Assembly: GCF_954871325.1 (NCBI RefSeq)
Contig: NC_088779.1
Location: 31,432,729 to 31,496,728 of the forward strand
Length of the DNA stretch: 64,000 bases
Origin: Gordionus sp. m RMFG-2023
Lineage: Eukaryota; Nematomorpha; Gordioida; Chordodea; Parachordodidae
Reading direction: 5' to 3'
In this document: one piece after another, positions 47,601 to 58,700 of the stretch
How positions within the stretch are numbered: the first letter of the stretch is position 1
Layout of the letters: each line of letters starts with the position of its first letter
Notes under the pieces: model-generated
What the model saw: only the letters and a program-made list of their open reading frames with translations
Told to the model about the DNA's origin: nothing
The model's database searches: none
Position numbers and translations under genes: made by a program

Positions 47601-49340
47601 AAATTTAACTTCTAATATTATGCAATTTGATTAACCTCGATAATATAATGTTAAATAAAGGAATGACAATTATAATATTCAAATAGCTTTGAATATGACC
47701 TTTTCATTTATATGAGATATTGAAATATAACAACTATCAAAGCAAAATGGTAAGTCATTTTTTAACTCTCAAAGGCATAAATTAAAATAAATTTACCTAT
47801 ATTTTATAATGAACTTTAATTTTAATGAATATTTTATAAGAAAAAATAACCATATAATTCGTAAAAATTTAACAGAATAGGTTTTTTGTGCAAATGGGAA
47901 CTTAAATCGACAATCTAAGGATGAATTTTATATTAACCACCAAACACATGTTAGATATAAATCAAGCAAATTATATGACGATAGAAAATGATTTTAATAT
48001 GTCTATTATCGGTTTGGAGGACTATTTCGCGACAATGGCAATTGAAGCGTTATTTTAGTCACCTATTGTCATACATTTATATAATTTTTAATACCTAACA
48101 TTTATTCTGAGAGTGATATCATCAAGCTTATTATAAATTCAATGAAGCTACGAGCACTCATATGCCTTTCTTGATTGCGATTGTAATATATCGACTTCTA
48201 ATAAATACCCAGGCATGCCATTCATACTGGATCTCTGGTTTTCCCCTTCTCTAACAAATATTTTTAAAAATTATTCAGATCTTTATTTAAAAAAAAATAT
48301 TTAAATTTTTTTAAAATTTAATACCGTGATCGTCATATTTTTTCGGTATTCAACTATGATAAACAAAATATTTTTCCTATTAACCTACAAAAATATTTAT
48401 TCATATATAAAATTAAATCGAATATATTTTTTTAAATAACATTTTTTTTTTATTATTAATTAATTGAATCTAAAGATTAAATAATAATTTTGCGGAAAGA
48501 TTTTCGGGCTGGGCTCGACAACTTGCGATGCACGCGCGGGGTATTTTAAACGATTCGCGATTTAACAGCTGATCGATTTTTAAAATCTGTTTTACGAGAC
48601 CAATCTTTATTTAATTAATATTATTTTTTTTTATCTTTAATTCAAATCACTATAATAATAATCCTAGAAAAATTGATTTCATAAAACAGATTTTAAAATA
48701 CTGTCAGCTGTTAAGTCTCGATCGCAATCGCGCCGCTATTAATTAAAGGTTACGCGGTAAATGTACGCAATTATTTTAAGGGAAAAAAAATTTAAGAGTT
48801 GGGCCGAAAAATCTTTTTAAAAATTTTCACTAGGCCATGCCAATTTCTAATTCCTTAACTCATATAAAACGAAGGTTCGTTCCTTAGTGCAATTTATATG
48901 CAGCGATATTCAACCTATTCAAAATATGAGAGTGTTGAAGTACGTGGGTAACACCCACCCGGACTGGGCTAAGCACTGGGTCGAAACTGGATTTAACGGT
49001 AAAGATCGAGCCTAAAATTTTCCTTATATTCTAATCACCAACAAATCTATTATTTTAAGCCCTGGAAAAAGAACTCGTCAAGTGTTCGGGCAAATTTTGT
49101 GTCGGAGACGACATCTCCATGGCCGACATAGTATTGGTGCCGCAGGTTTACAACGCGAAACGGTATGCGTTGATTAATTTTTTTGACTTCCCCTCATTTA
49201 TTTCTTCTTTACGATGTAGGTTCAATATCGACATGCACAAATACCCCAAGATTTCGGAATTGGATGATAAATTGACTGATCTTCCGGCCTTTCAAGCTGC
49301 TCACCCATCTAAGCAGCCCGATTGTCCCAAAGATAACTAA
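44635..49340 (+). CDS. GSTZ1: Maleylacetoacetate isomerase / zeta-class glutathione S-transferase
   Basis: Six exons: 44635-44643, 44684-44803, 46887-47048, 48875-48998, 49060-49162 and 49220-49340, total 639 nt, 212 aa (human 216). Every junction is in phase. The enzyme converts maleylacetoacetate to fumarylacetoacetate with glutathione in tyrosine and phenylalanine breakdown (cytosol). The N-terminal thioredoxin fold holds the zeta signature SSCSYRVR (residues 12-19, with the catalytic Ser-Ser-Cys) and [10 protein letters not shown]. Exon 3 has the glutathione-site VPTL and [12 protein letters not shown]. The helical C-terminal domain has [14 protein letters not shown] and [15 protein letters not shown]. 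The start is the first of two adjacent ATGs in a 3-codon exon (M-M-K before PILYSYY), matching the usual K-PILYSY start. Exon 4 begins at an AAG acceptor before VRSLVQF, not at the TTAG 12 nt on, which would break the frame. Confidence 0.97.
45896..46790. repeat. 266-bp tandem array in GSTZ1 intron 2
   Basis: Units start with TTATTCTGCGCTGAC at 45896, 46161 and 46427, then partial units to about 46790. Copies differ at few positions, so the expansion is recent. Each unit is full of ATTCG and CGAAT words (ACTCGTACGAATACC, AACGAATCTAATACGAATAA) that can fold on themselves. Confidence 0.95.
47049..48530. other. GSTZ1 intron 3, first part, nothing coding
   Basis: AT-rich. Contains (GAAA)n near 47555-47572 and a CCGGTCCGG word near 47298. 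No exon. Confidence 0.5.
48545..48745. repeat. Hairpin repeat in GSTZ1 intron 3
   Basis: Left arm GCGATTTAACAGCTGA...TTTTAAAATCTGTTTTA (48556-48595) is mirrored by TAAAACAGATTTTAAAATA...CAGCTGTTAAG (48682-48715). GC-rich shoulders (GCACGCGCGGGG, GCGCCGC) lie outside the arms. The word ATAAAACAGATTTTAAAA recurs at 62083-62100 in the Ena intron. Confidence 0.65.
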
Positions 49341-49351
49341 CCCGAAGAACC

Positions 49352-49357
49352 AATAAA
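49352..49357 (+). terminator. Poly(A) signal of GSTZ1
   Basis: AATAAA 12 nt after the GSTZ1 stop codon. Confidence 0.6.
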
Positions 49358-51081
49358 ATCAAATAACCCTATATACTTGATTTAACAATTAATATTTTAT
49401 TGATTATATTATTACTTTTGTTATCAGTTTTTTTTTATAATAGTAAAGTAATATTTCTAAATAACGTAAACTCTGTTTGTTCTCGACAGAAATATTATAT
49501 ATTGATAGTTTTTGCCATTAGCCAAAATTGATAAAAATGAAAATCATGTCTTAAATATTCTAAACACTTATACCGAATTTTAAAACCCAAATTATTTATC
49601 GTTATTATAGTCTATAGACCAATATAAAAGAACTATTTATCAAAATGGATCACATATTTATTTAGAATTCTAAATAGCAAACCTTGTAGACGACTCACTT
49701 CTATATATCAAAATTATAAAGTTCTTTATGCTTTTCTGGATAGAATGCTCTTCTTGTTCAGAATTAGTAACAAAAATTAAGGCGAAATTATAAATAAGTT
49801 GGATGATATTTTACCTAGCCATAGTAATTTTCAACTGTTTAAATCCTGGTGGTAAAATCTAGGATCTCCAAGAATAAAGTTGAACACTTGATCCTTATTG
49901 CGTATATATTGGAGTTGGGAGGTGTTTTTAAAAAAAAATGTAACCGACAATGGGGCAGCTGTAAAATAATGAAGTCTTTGCTTTTGCGAAATAAATAAGC
50001 CCGCGTGATCCATGAACATTTGAGAAAATTTTTATATTCGAGCTATGATTGGCTGGCTACGATCCGAAACTTCAAGAAAAAGGTTGAGAAGATTTAGAAA
50101 GCCATTTTATTTAGACTATTAGAAAAGATGCAAGTAGAAGAGAGAACATAATGACAGCCGAAGATCTTAATATCTACTATATATAAATTCCTACGACGAA
50201 TGAATAAAAATTTAAGATTTTTAACCCGACCCCCTCAGATTTTTTTATAATTTTTACAAGAGTTTGTATATATTATAACTAAGAAATAAACCAAATTTAG
50301 GCCCTAACTCCAAACAGCGGTTGAGATATGGGCCTCAAAGTGTCGAAAAAATGCACTACATTTAATTTTAAATATCTTTGGATATGATTGAGCTAAAAGC
50401 GTCATTTAAATTTCTTTGTATAGCCTATGGCAGCCCTTTAAAGTTATATTTCGTCAAGAAAATTTGTGTCAAACACCGTAAATGGTCATTAAATCAAATT
50501 GTTTTTTTTTTCTATTAAATTTTTTCTATGTATAGATATAGGATTAATGAATAAATAAGAAAATTTTCAAACAGAACTGGACTCAAGTTTAAAGAGATAT
50601 GGCATTTTAATCATTAGTCTATTGCAAATATTTTTAATTAAATTATTAATCAATTCTAATATAAGTCAAAAGCTATCAAATACTTTATGTTTGATATGAT
50701 CTAAAAAAAATATTCTTTTAAGGGGACCTTAGTTAATTTATTTGATGAATTGAATTGTCCCTCATAAAAATAATTGAAAATATAAATCAATTTTTGATTA
50801 TACTTTAATTGAAGACTAAAAAATAAATTAAGAGTAATTCACTCTTGAATGAGCGGTTAAAGGGATGTTACGATTATGGAATATTTTTTATACATATATT
50901 TTCCTAATGTAAATATTTCCGACATTTGAAGTTAGCAAATTTTATATTACATATTATTTTTATTGCTAAACAACATAGTTTTAAACTTAAAACATATGAT
51001 AAAAGATAGTGCAAATAAATTTAACATTCCCTACATTAGTTGAGGTAATTATATTTTGGTCAAAAGAGGATAACATATAAC
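49358..51081. other. Intergenic, nothing seen
   Basis: AT-rich sequence between convergent GSTZ1 and Ena 3' ends; no coding or repeat structure recognised. Confidence 0.5.
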
Positions 51082-51453
51082 TAGTGTTGTTAACCGGCTC
51101 GATTCTTAAAAACGGCTAACCCAATATTTTAGCCAAAAATCTTCCGCAAGACTAGAGATTTTGCTCATAGATAGCAGAAAGATTTGGACATCTAATTAAC
51201 GAAATCTCGAGGCTTGCATAACATTTTCTAGCTAAAATCCCCTTCCTCTAGAAAGTCTATTGTGGCAGATTTTATGGTCAAGAGTTAAGATTTTGATAAA
51301 CCTATTTTGGTCTTTAGATTTGGTCCCTTTCGAGTTTTTATACATTATTAGAGCGAAAGACCCTTGGGCCAACACAAACTTGAAAAGGACCAAATAAAGT
51401 CCCAGTGACAAGACTGATGCAGCCATTTTAAAAATCGCCGTTTAACAACACTA
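51082..51453. mobile_element. MITE family TAGTGTTGTTAA, copy 1 (372 bp)
   Basis: Begins TAGTGTTGTTAACCGGCTCG; the reverse complement of the right end begins TAGTGTTGTTAAACGGCGAT. Its interior (GATTTTGCTCATAGAT, CATCTAATTAACGAAAT) matches copy 2. No coding capacity. Confidence 0.75.
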
Positions 51454-52051
51454 ATCTTAACTTTTAACATTGTAAGCGTTTTAAACGTGGTCATTTCCCT
51501 CGAGAATCTAACACAACAGGTGCCAAGCCTATTTATACTTATTTATATACAGAATATCTGAAGCTAACAGTGGACTAAAATCGAAAAAACAACGTTATTT
51601 TTTCGATAAAAAATTTATTTAAAAAAAAGGAAGAATATAGAATATAAATAATCCGAGTATATATATAATAATATATTTTTTTTAAAAAAAAAAAAAATTT
51701 GATAAAAAATAAATTATAATATATTTATATATAAAAAAAACGAAAATATATCCAAAAATAAACATTAATTTTTTTAAAAATACAAAAAATGTTTATAAAT
51801 GCGTTTTTTTTAAATAAAAATCTAAAAATGGGGGTTTTATTTTCGGAAGTAGAAGGGGGAAGGGTATATATATTTGGGATATTATACATGTTTAAATAAG
51901 GGAGTGATGGTTTATATTGCCTTTTTTTTCTAACGAATATTTTTGTACGCGATAAATAAAATAAATTATCATTAATAAGGTGGTGCATATCGGTTAAAAC
52001 AAGTGTTAAGATGGTGGCTTTAAAAAAAAATTATTGGTCCAAATTCCCGGG

Positions 52052-52264
52052 TAGTGTTGTTGAACGGCTCAATTTGAGCCGATTTTTAAAAAACGGCGAA
52101 CTCGAATATTTTATCCAGATAAATAATGTGCTGGCCTGAAGATTTTGCTCATAGATGCCATATAGGATTGAACATCTATTGGCGAAATATCGATGCTTAG
52201 GGCTATAATGTTGAATTAGCCGTTTTATAAAAATCGGCTGACAAACAGCCGTTTAACAACACTA
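52052..52264. mobile_element. MITE family TAGTGTTGTTAA, copy 2 (213 bp)
   Basis: Begins TAGTGTTGTTGAACGGCTCA and ends AGCCGTTTAACAACACTA. It shares GATTTTGCTCATAGAT with copy 1 but lacks about 160 bp of its interior. Confidence 0.78.
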
Positions 52265-52280
52265 GTTCTAGGGGTGGTAG

Positions 52281-52420
52281 TCCAAAATGCCCCAACTCCT
52301 ATCAAATTATAATGTTAATAAATTGATTATTCCAAGTTGCCCCAACTCCTATCAAATGTTAATAAATTGATTATTCCAAGTTGCCCCAATTCCTATGCAA
52401 TTATAATGTTAATAAAATGA
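52281..52420. repeat. Three ~50-bp units, TGCCCCAACTCCTAT
   Basis: Each unit has (A/T)TGCCCCAA(C/T)TCCTAT followed by AATGTTAATAAATTGAT. It starts just outside MITE copy 2. Confidence 0.85.
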
Positions 52421-52780
52421 TGGTTTTTTTTAAAAAAAAATGACTGGAAAAATATTGTTTCATATAAATTTATTTGGTACCGCAATTTTTTTTAAAAAAT
52501 ATTTGGTTATTTTTACCATTCAAAAAAGGGAGAAAAAAAAATCACAAAAATTTGAAGAAATATACAATTGAGACTCTTATCATTGTAAATGCTTTTTGAG
52601 AGAGAAAAGAATTTGTTTTGGACTTGAAGAACATTTTAAAAATTAAATTTATAATTTAATATTTTTTTATAAAATAAAAAACTATTTTATAATTTAAAAA
52701 AAAAATTTGTAGAAATCTTTCTTTTTACAAAATTCGCGTTTTTATAAAGTTTCCTCCGCCGCTTAACGAACCACTACTTT

Positions 52781-55700
52781 TCAACGTTTCTTCAGTTCGA
52801 GTTGTAATGCTAATTAAGAAAAAAGAAGTGATTTTAATCAAAAAATTAAGATTTTTATATTAAAAAAAGGATTTTAATCAAAATTATTACTTTTTTTACG
52901 GTTCGAGAAAATTATAACCGTTCGCTCATGTGTTTAAGTTATAACGGTTCAGGATATTTTAAAAAATAACCATTAAATATCGTTTTGTTTAGTGATTAAA
53001 ATCCAAAAAGTGTTAAATTTTTACCATTTAGAATTTCGGTTTTGAAACATTGCAACTCTTTCCTCATTTCGGTTATAATTTCGAATTTCATGGTCTCTAA
53101 AACGCTGTTATTTAACGAAGAATTAAGGAATCCATTCAAGTTTTCATGTCCATTTCTTCGCGATAATTATTTTTTTTAAAAAAAATAGACAAATCAAAAT
53201 TTAACCCTAAATAAAAAGGGATAAAAATTTTGGATATAATTATGGCTTCTTTTTAGGAACTAAAAATAGTTTTGTAAATTTACACCCGTTTCTATATTTT
53301 CCTCTTGGATTATATTTATAACGTAAAATATGTGTTTTCGAGCGTATGTACCTGAGGTCTGCATTAGGCGGGTTTTTTGTTTTATAAATTTACACCCGTT
53401 TCTATATTTTCCTCTTGGATGTAAAATATGTGTTTTCGAGCGTATGTACTAGAGGTCTAAATTAGGCGGGTTTTTTGCCCGCTCACTCATACTTTCAAAT
53501 GGTCGGGCCTTTTAGCTAAATACGCCCATTGCAGACTTCTAGTATGTATGGGATATAAGAGTTAGCAGTAAAATAGAATAATAAACAAAAATGAGTGACA
53601 TTTTCAAATTACCTTTTAAGGATGGGTGGAGAAGTTTTACTCGTATAGTTATCTCCTCCGTTAAAATAAACGCCAGAATTATTCGAATCGATCATGAGCG
53701 GTTGATTAGTTAATGTGTTTGAGCTTTGCGTCCCTCCTATCAACCAAAAATATAAAAAATTTATTTTATTTATATAAAAGAAATTATAGGACGTTCTTCA
53801 TAAATATAGGAGAGAATAAAGACTTCCGGTCTTCGCCATTAATCATTGCATTGTAAATAAAAATAATAGTGTAAATGGCATCATTATTTACCTCCTATCA
53901 ACCAAAAATATAAAAATTTATTTTATTTATATAAAAGAAATTATAGATCCTATGTTCTTTCATAAATATAGGATATAAAGGAATAAAGACTTCCGGTCTT
54001 CGCCATTAATCCTTGCATTGTAAATAAAAATAATAATAGTGTAAATGGCATCATTATTTACCTTCGACAACATTTCCGTTATCGAACATCGTCGAGAGTT
54101 GGCTCTCAGTTCGTTTCACCTTGTTCGCGTCGCCGTTATTAATATTATTGGTGTTGGCATTGAGGGCGTATACGCCACCGTTCGATAAATTATTGTTATT
54201 GTACATTTCGGCAGAATGAACGGAAGAAAAGGAAGAGGAAGACGCGGATGAAAGGAGAGAGGTAACGGAATTGACGGTACCTGTAATGGTTCTGGATCTG
54301 AGGCGTAAAAATAATATCGGAGCTTAAACACAAGTTTTTTTTCAAGTAATGATTGGCTTCTGATGCCAATACTTTACCCAAACAAGTTTCAAAAATAAGA
54401 CCAGGACACGGTCTAATCATCAAAATATATATATAATTCAAATGAATAATTTCATTTTTCTTTTGAAGGGGCGCTTGGTTGGGTGGGGGTACTTTGGACC
54501 AATTGTTTTTAATGACGTTGCAAATCTAATGAAGCATTCACTTTCTACGTGTTCCTATCCTATACCTTGCTGCAGGAACCTCTGATTTAAAAAGGGAGTC
54601 TTTTAAATATTAAAAATGTTTTTTATTTAAAATACCTTTGAGGTGGAAGAATCGATTTTTTGGATTCGTTGATGGAAATTTTGGGACTAACCTCAGGGTT
54701 GAGGGTGGTTAGATTTTGGCCATTTTTGACGAAATTACCGTTGCCCGTGTTTTGCGGGCCATTGCCATTTTCAATTTTATGGTTGTTATTGTTAAAGCAT
54801 TGCGGGGAGTTCTTAAAACTGACCTCCGTACTTTTTAAATGTGTCGCGGAGTTGAACGAGCACGCTTCGCTATCCTTAAGATTATTATTGTAAATATTTC
54901 CGGAGCCAATATCAGTATCTGGATTAAAGCTTGGACCCTGGCAGTTCCTTCTAGAAATGCTTAGGCTAGGTGAAGATTCCATCTCTTGTAGCGATTTTTG
55001 CGAGCCCTGAGTTTGGGCTTGAGATTTTATTGGCGTTTCGGGGGAAGAATCGTTGGCTCCAAGCAATCTTTGTTTTCGCCGAGCTAGCGTGGCTATCATT
55101 TCCTGCATCATACGAGAATTTCCGCTGTTGTTAATGCTGCCAGGGTTCGACGGAATTATCGGATGTTTTATAGATGAAGCGGGGACCTGGGAAATGGTCT
55201 GAAAATTGTCACACATTATAGATATTGATTCGGTATTTAGGACATTATATATAGAAAAAATTTTAAAAATCAAAAAATAAAAAATCACCTTCAATTTAAC
55301 GTTCGATATAGCCGCGGCCAGCTTATCGGTCACTTTCGGCAACGGAGGAGGGCGAGGAACCATCATCCCGTATATGTTTATATTATTTTTATCTACGTTA
55401 TTGACCGAGTTATTCGAAATATAAATATTTTCTTGCCTAGGCGCGTTATTATTATTATTACTATTACTATTGACGTTTATATTGTTGGGGTCATTCTGAC
55501 AAGATGGGTTGTACGGGACAACTTGTTGGTATATGAGTGGCTGAGGAGCCGTGGAATAATGGCCGTTAGCTATGTTGCCCGTCATTTGAGATCCTTGATT
55601 TTAGCGTTTTTTTTTGTTTTCAAAATGTTTGAATGAGAAGATTTTAAAATAAAATGTTCGAATCGAGAAATTAAAAGATGTGATATTAAAAACGGATTTA

Positions 55701-58700
55701 GATACAGCTGTTTTACATTTGTACATTTAGTTAGTAAACCTAATTGATGATATATGGGTTCGTTATTGTTGGGTAAGGCGTTGGAGACAGCGGTTGCCGC
55801 TACGGAGTTTCTATCCATTTCCGCCCATCCGTTTTCTGCTCTCTGAGGGGCATTACTATAAAAGTAAAATTAATAAACACAAAATAATGTTTTTGGCTAT
55901 TTAGAATTTCGTTGTCCTAATAAATGTCTATTCTGCTGAGTGACATTAAATCGGGTTTTACAATATAATAAATGATTTTCTTATTCCATCCAATATGTAA
56001 ATTTTGATCGAATCGGTTTTGTCAAAATCGCAAAAAAAACGACAATGTGTCCGTAAACTATAAAACAAATATTTTTTAAAATAAAACAATGCTATATAAA
56101 TTTTTTTATTGAAATTGTAAGGTTTTTAATGTTTTCTTTCATTTAAACGCTATGATTTTCATATTCTTGCAATGTTTCTTTATATGCTTACTCTGTTTTT
56201 TAAACTGTTTGCTGTTTTTTTTTAAAATTCTCGTTGCTATATTCCATAATAATTCAAAATTGTGTTAATTAATATTTGCTAAGTTATATTCCCCCAACAA
56301 TCCCAGAGCCAAGATATATTCAACCGTGTAGATCGAGTGATTCTTTGTTCCCCCAAAAATATAAAAAAGGAATAAAAATTTTATAATTATAATTTTAAAT
56401 ATAGTTTTAATATTTTTTTAGGCCAATAGGGGGGTTGGAGACAAGACGCATGAGCACAAAAATAAAAATTAGTATTAGCAGTTTATCAAAAGAAAATTTA
56501 TTTATTTCAGTTGTTGAATTGTCGTTGTTGGTGATAAGGATATTATACATATTTTTTTACAAAGAGGATTGAGCAGGACCTGCCCCAATAACTGTTCATA
56601 GTTATTAATTAAATCAAAAATCGCATTGCTAAATTTTTATTTTTTTTATTTAGTTTCCTAAAAAAATTATTGATAAATTGATTATTTACCCATTTTTTTA
56701 AATATACATTTACATGATAACGCGCTATTTATTTCACGATAATGACGTTGTAACTTAAATTAATATTTTTTTATACTACGATATTACTTGTAACTCGTTC
56801 CGTAGTAGCTCTGCGCATTGTGATTGCGATTGGCGATTCCGGGGTGGTATTCGGAGAGCCGGGTATCGGACCCGGAATACCCGTTGCAATTCCCATTCGA
56901 GTAATGAATCTGATTATTCTGATTGGCGGAATTGTGCGAGTTGCCGTTGGAAGGGTTCCCTCCGACCGACTGATTCCTGTGATGGTGACCGGCGGTAACC
57001 CCCGTCGAGGCGATATTATTGTGAGACGGCGCGTGGTTATAACCGTTCGCACTGCCGTTTACGTTGGTTTTAACCGGGGATCGATCTTTTTTAACGGCAA
57101 TACAAATATATGCGATTTAGAATTTTGATAAATTAACACTAAACTACATCAGAATTTCTAGGGAAATGCTATAAACCTAAAGAGTTAAGGGTAGACACTG
57201 CCGAAATAAGGGCGTCGGAAAAATTGTCGGCCTCTTGAGCGCTGGCGAAATTCAGCCCGTAAACTTGCTTCTGATCTCTCCATTGGTGGAAAGTCGGGGT
57301 GGCCTTGTTGTATTTCATATTTTTGAGAACGCAGCAATTGATGACGACCTAAATATTTTTTATTATTATTAAAAAAAAATTTAATTAAATTTTCCTGAAT
57401 ATCTCGGGGAGTATTCCTTGCCGATCCGCGACTAAAATGAATACGACATTATTAAAGTTAAAAAAAAACTTGGTAGAAAGATCCAGATTAGGATAATTCA
57501 ACTTGATTGGATCAAACAAATGGCCAATCCTTTTAAATTCTTTTTTTTTTGTTCTTTTGTATATTTTCAACGAAATTGATATCGGAATTATGGTTTAAAA
57601 ACTTAAATTTAACTAACATTTCTAAAAAATCCTTGATTATTTTTGGAAATAGATGTTCTATAGCGACAGACTTCTTAAATCTATTTCCGTTTTGAATTGT
57701 CCTTTAGAAGGATGCTGTATACAAACTAGCTGCTAGGTAATAAAAAAAAATTATATCTTGGAGTAGTTTGGATTTATGGATTGATTGCTTCGGGCATCAT
57801 TCCGATACAGCGGCGTTTAAATTTCTCGGGAGTAACTAGGGAAATCCCTAGTTGTTAAGTTTCTATTAGACGGGCAGATCCAGCTTGAGATCAGCACTGA
57901 CGGAAAAGACTGATTACGGGTCGGGTAATAAGAGGTGACCGACCCGAATCCCGACCAGATAAATATATATATAAATATCCCAAAAAAAAGTAGAATAACA
58001 AGTCATTTTTCAATTATTATTTTACATAGCATCCGTTTTAACCAAACTATTTTGTTATTATATTTTCGTATTATTATTACATTACAATATTTACATCATA
58101 TTCTACCAGGTTGATTAAAATAAATATATTTATCTAATATCTATTTTTAATTAAATAGCCTCAAATTTTTAGATATTTTAAAATCGTTTAACTAAATCTA
58201 AAAATTTGGTGGAAGAATTATCAAAACGACCCTCCCAATTTAATTGTTTTGGCTCTTAAATTCCTGGCTATCCCTGCTTCCTCGGCTAGCAGTGAAAGAG
58301 CGCTTTCAGAGGTTGGTAGGGCCTTCGAAGATAGGAGACCGCTTCGAAACCTGACAAACTCGACTCCTCATTATTTATATATCACAATTATTCACCATGC
58401 GACACTATTGATAATGATACGATATCGATATTCTCGTTATTATTTATATAATCGCGATAATTTTTAAATTCGATCGTATTTTAAACTTTTTCTAATAGTT
58501 AAAACGGAATAAAAGGTGTGCACGTTTTCCAATTTAAATAAAATGCAACTTAATATTAAATATTGAGGCCAAATAAAAAAATTTTATTTAAGGTAATTTC
58601 ACGTAATATTTAATTTCTTATTTTTTCGGATATGATAATATTCGCACTCATTTAAAAAAATTTGGTCGAGTTTTTTTTATAATTCTGGCTCAGGTCGGGA

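Noticed and set aside
52720-52809. Longer reading of the last Ena exon ([14 protein letters not shown]...)
   Set aside because: It needs the exon at 53025-53104 to be skipped; with that coiled-coil exon included, the phase gives [12 protein letters not shown], which matches the VASP C-terminus.
54660-55636. + strand frames over the Ena EVH2 exons
   Set aside because: Antisense shadows; the minus frame encodes the G-actin and F-actin binding motifs.
56771-57128. Frames on both strands rich in Ile/Arg/Gly over the Ena linker exon
   Set aside because: Out-of-phase readings of exon 56788-57085, whose true frame joins both neighbours.
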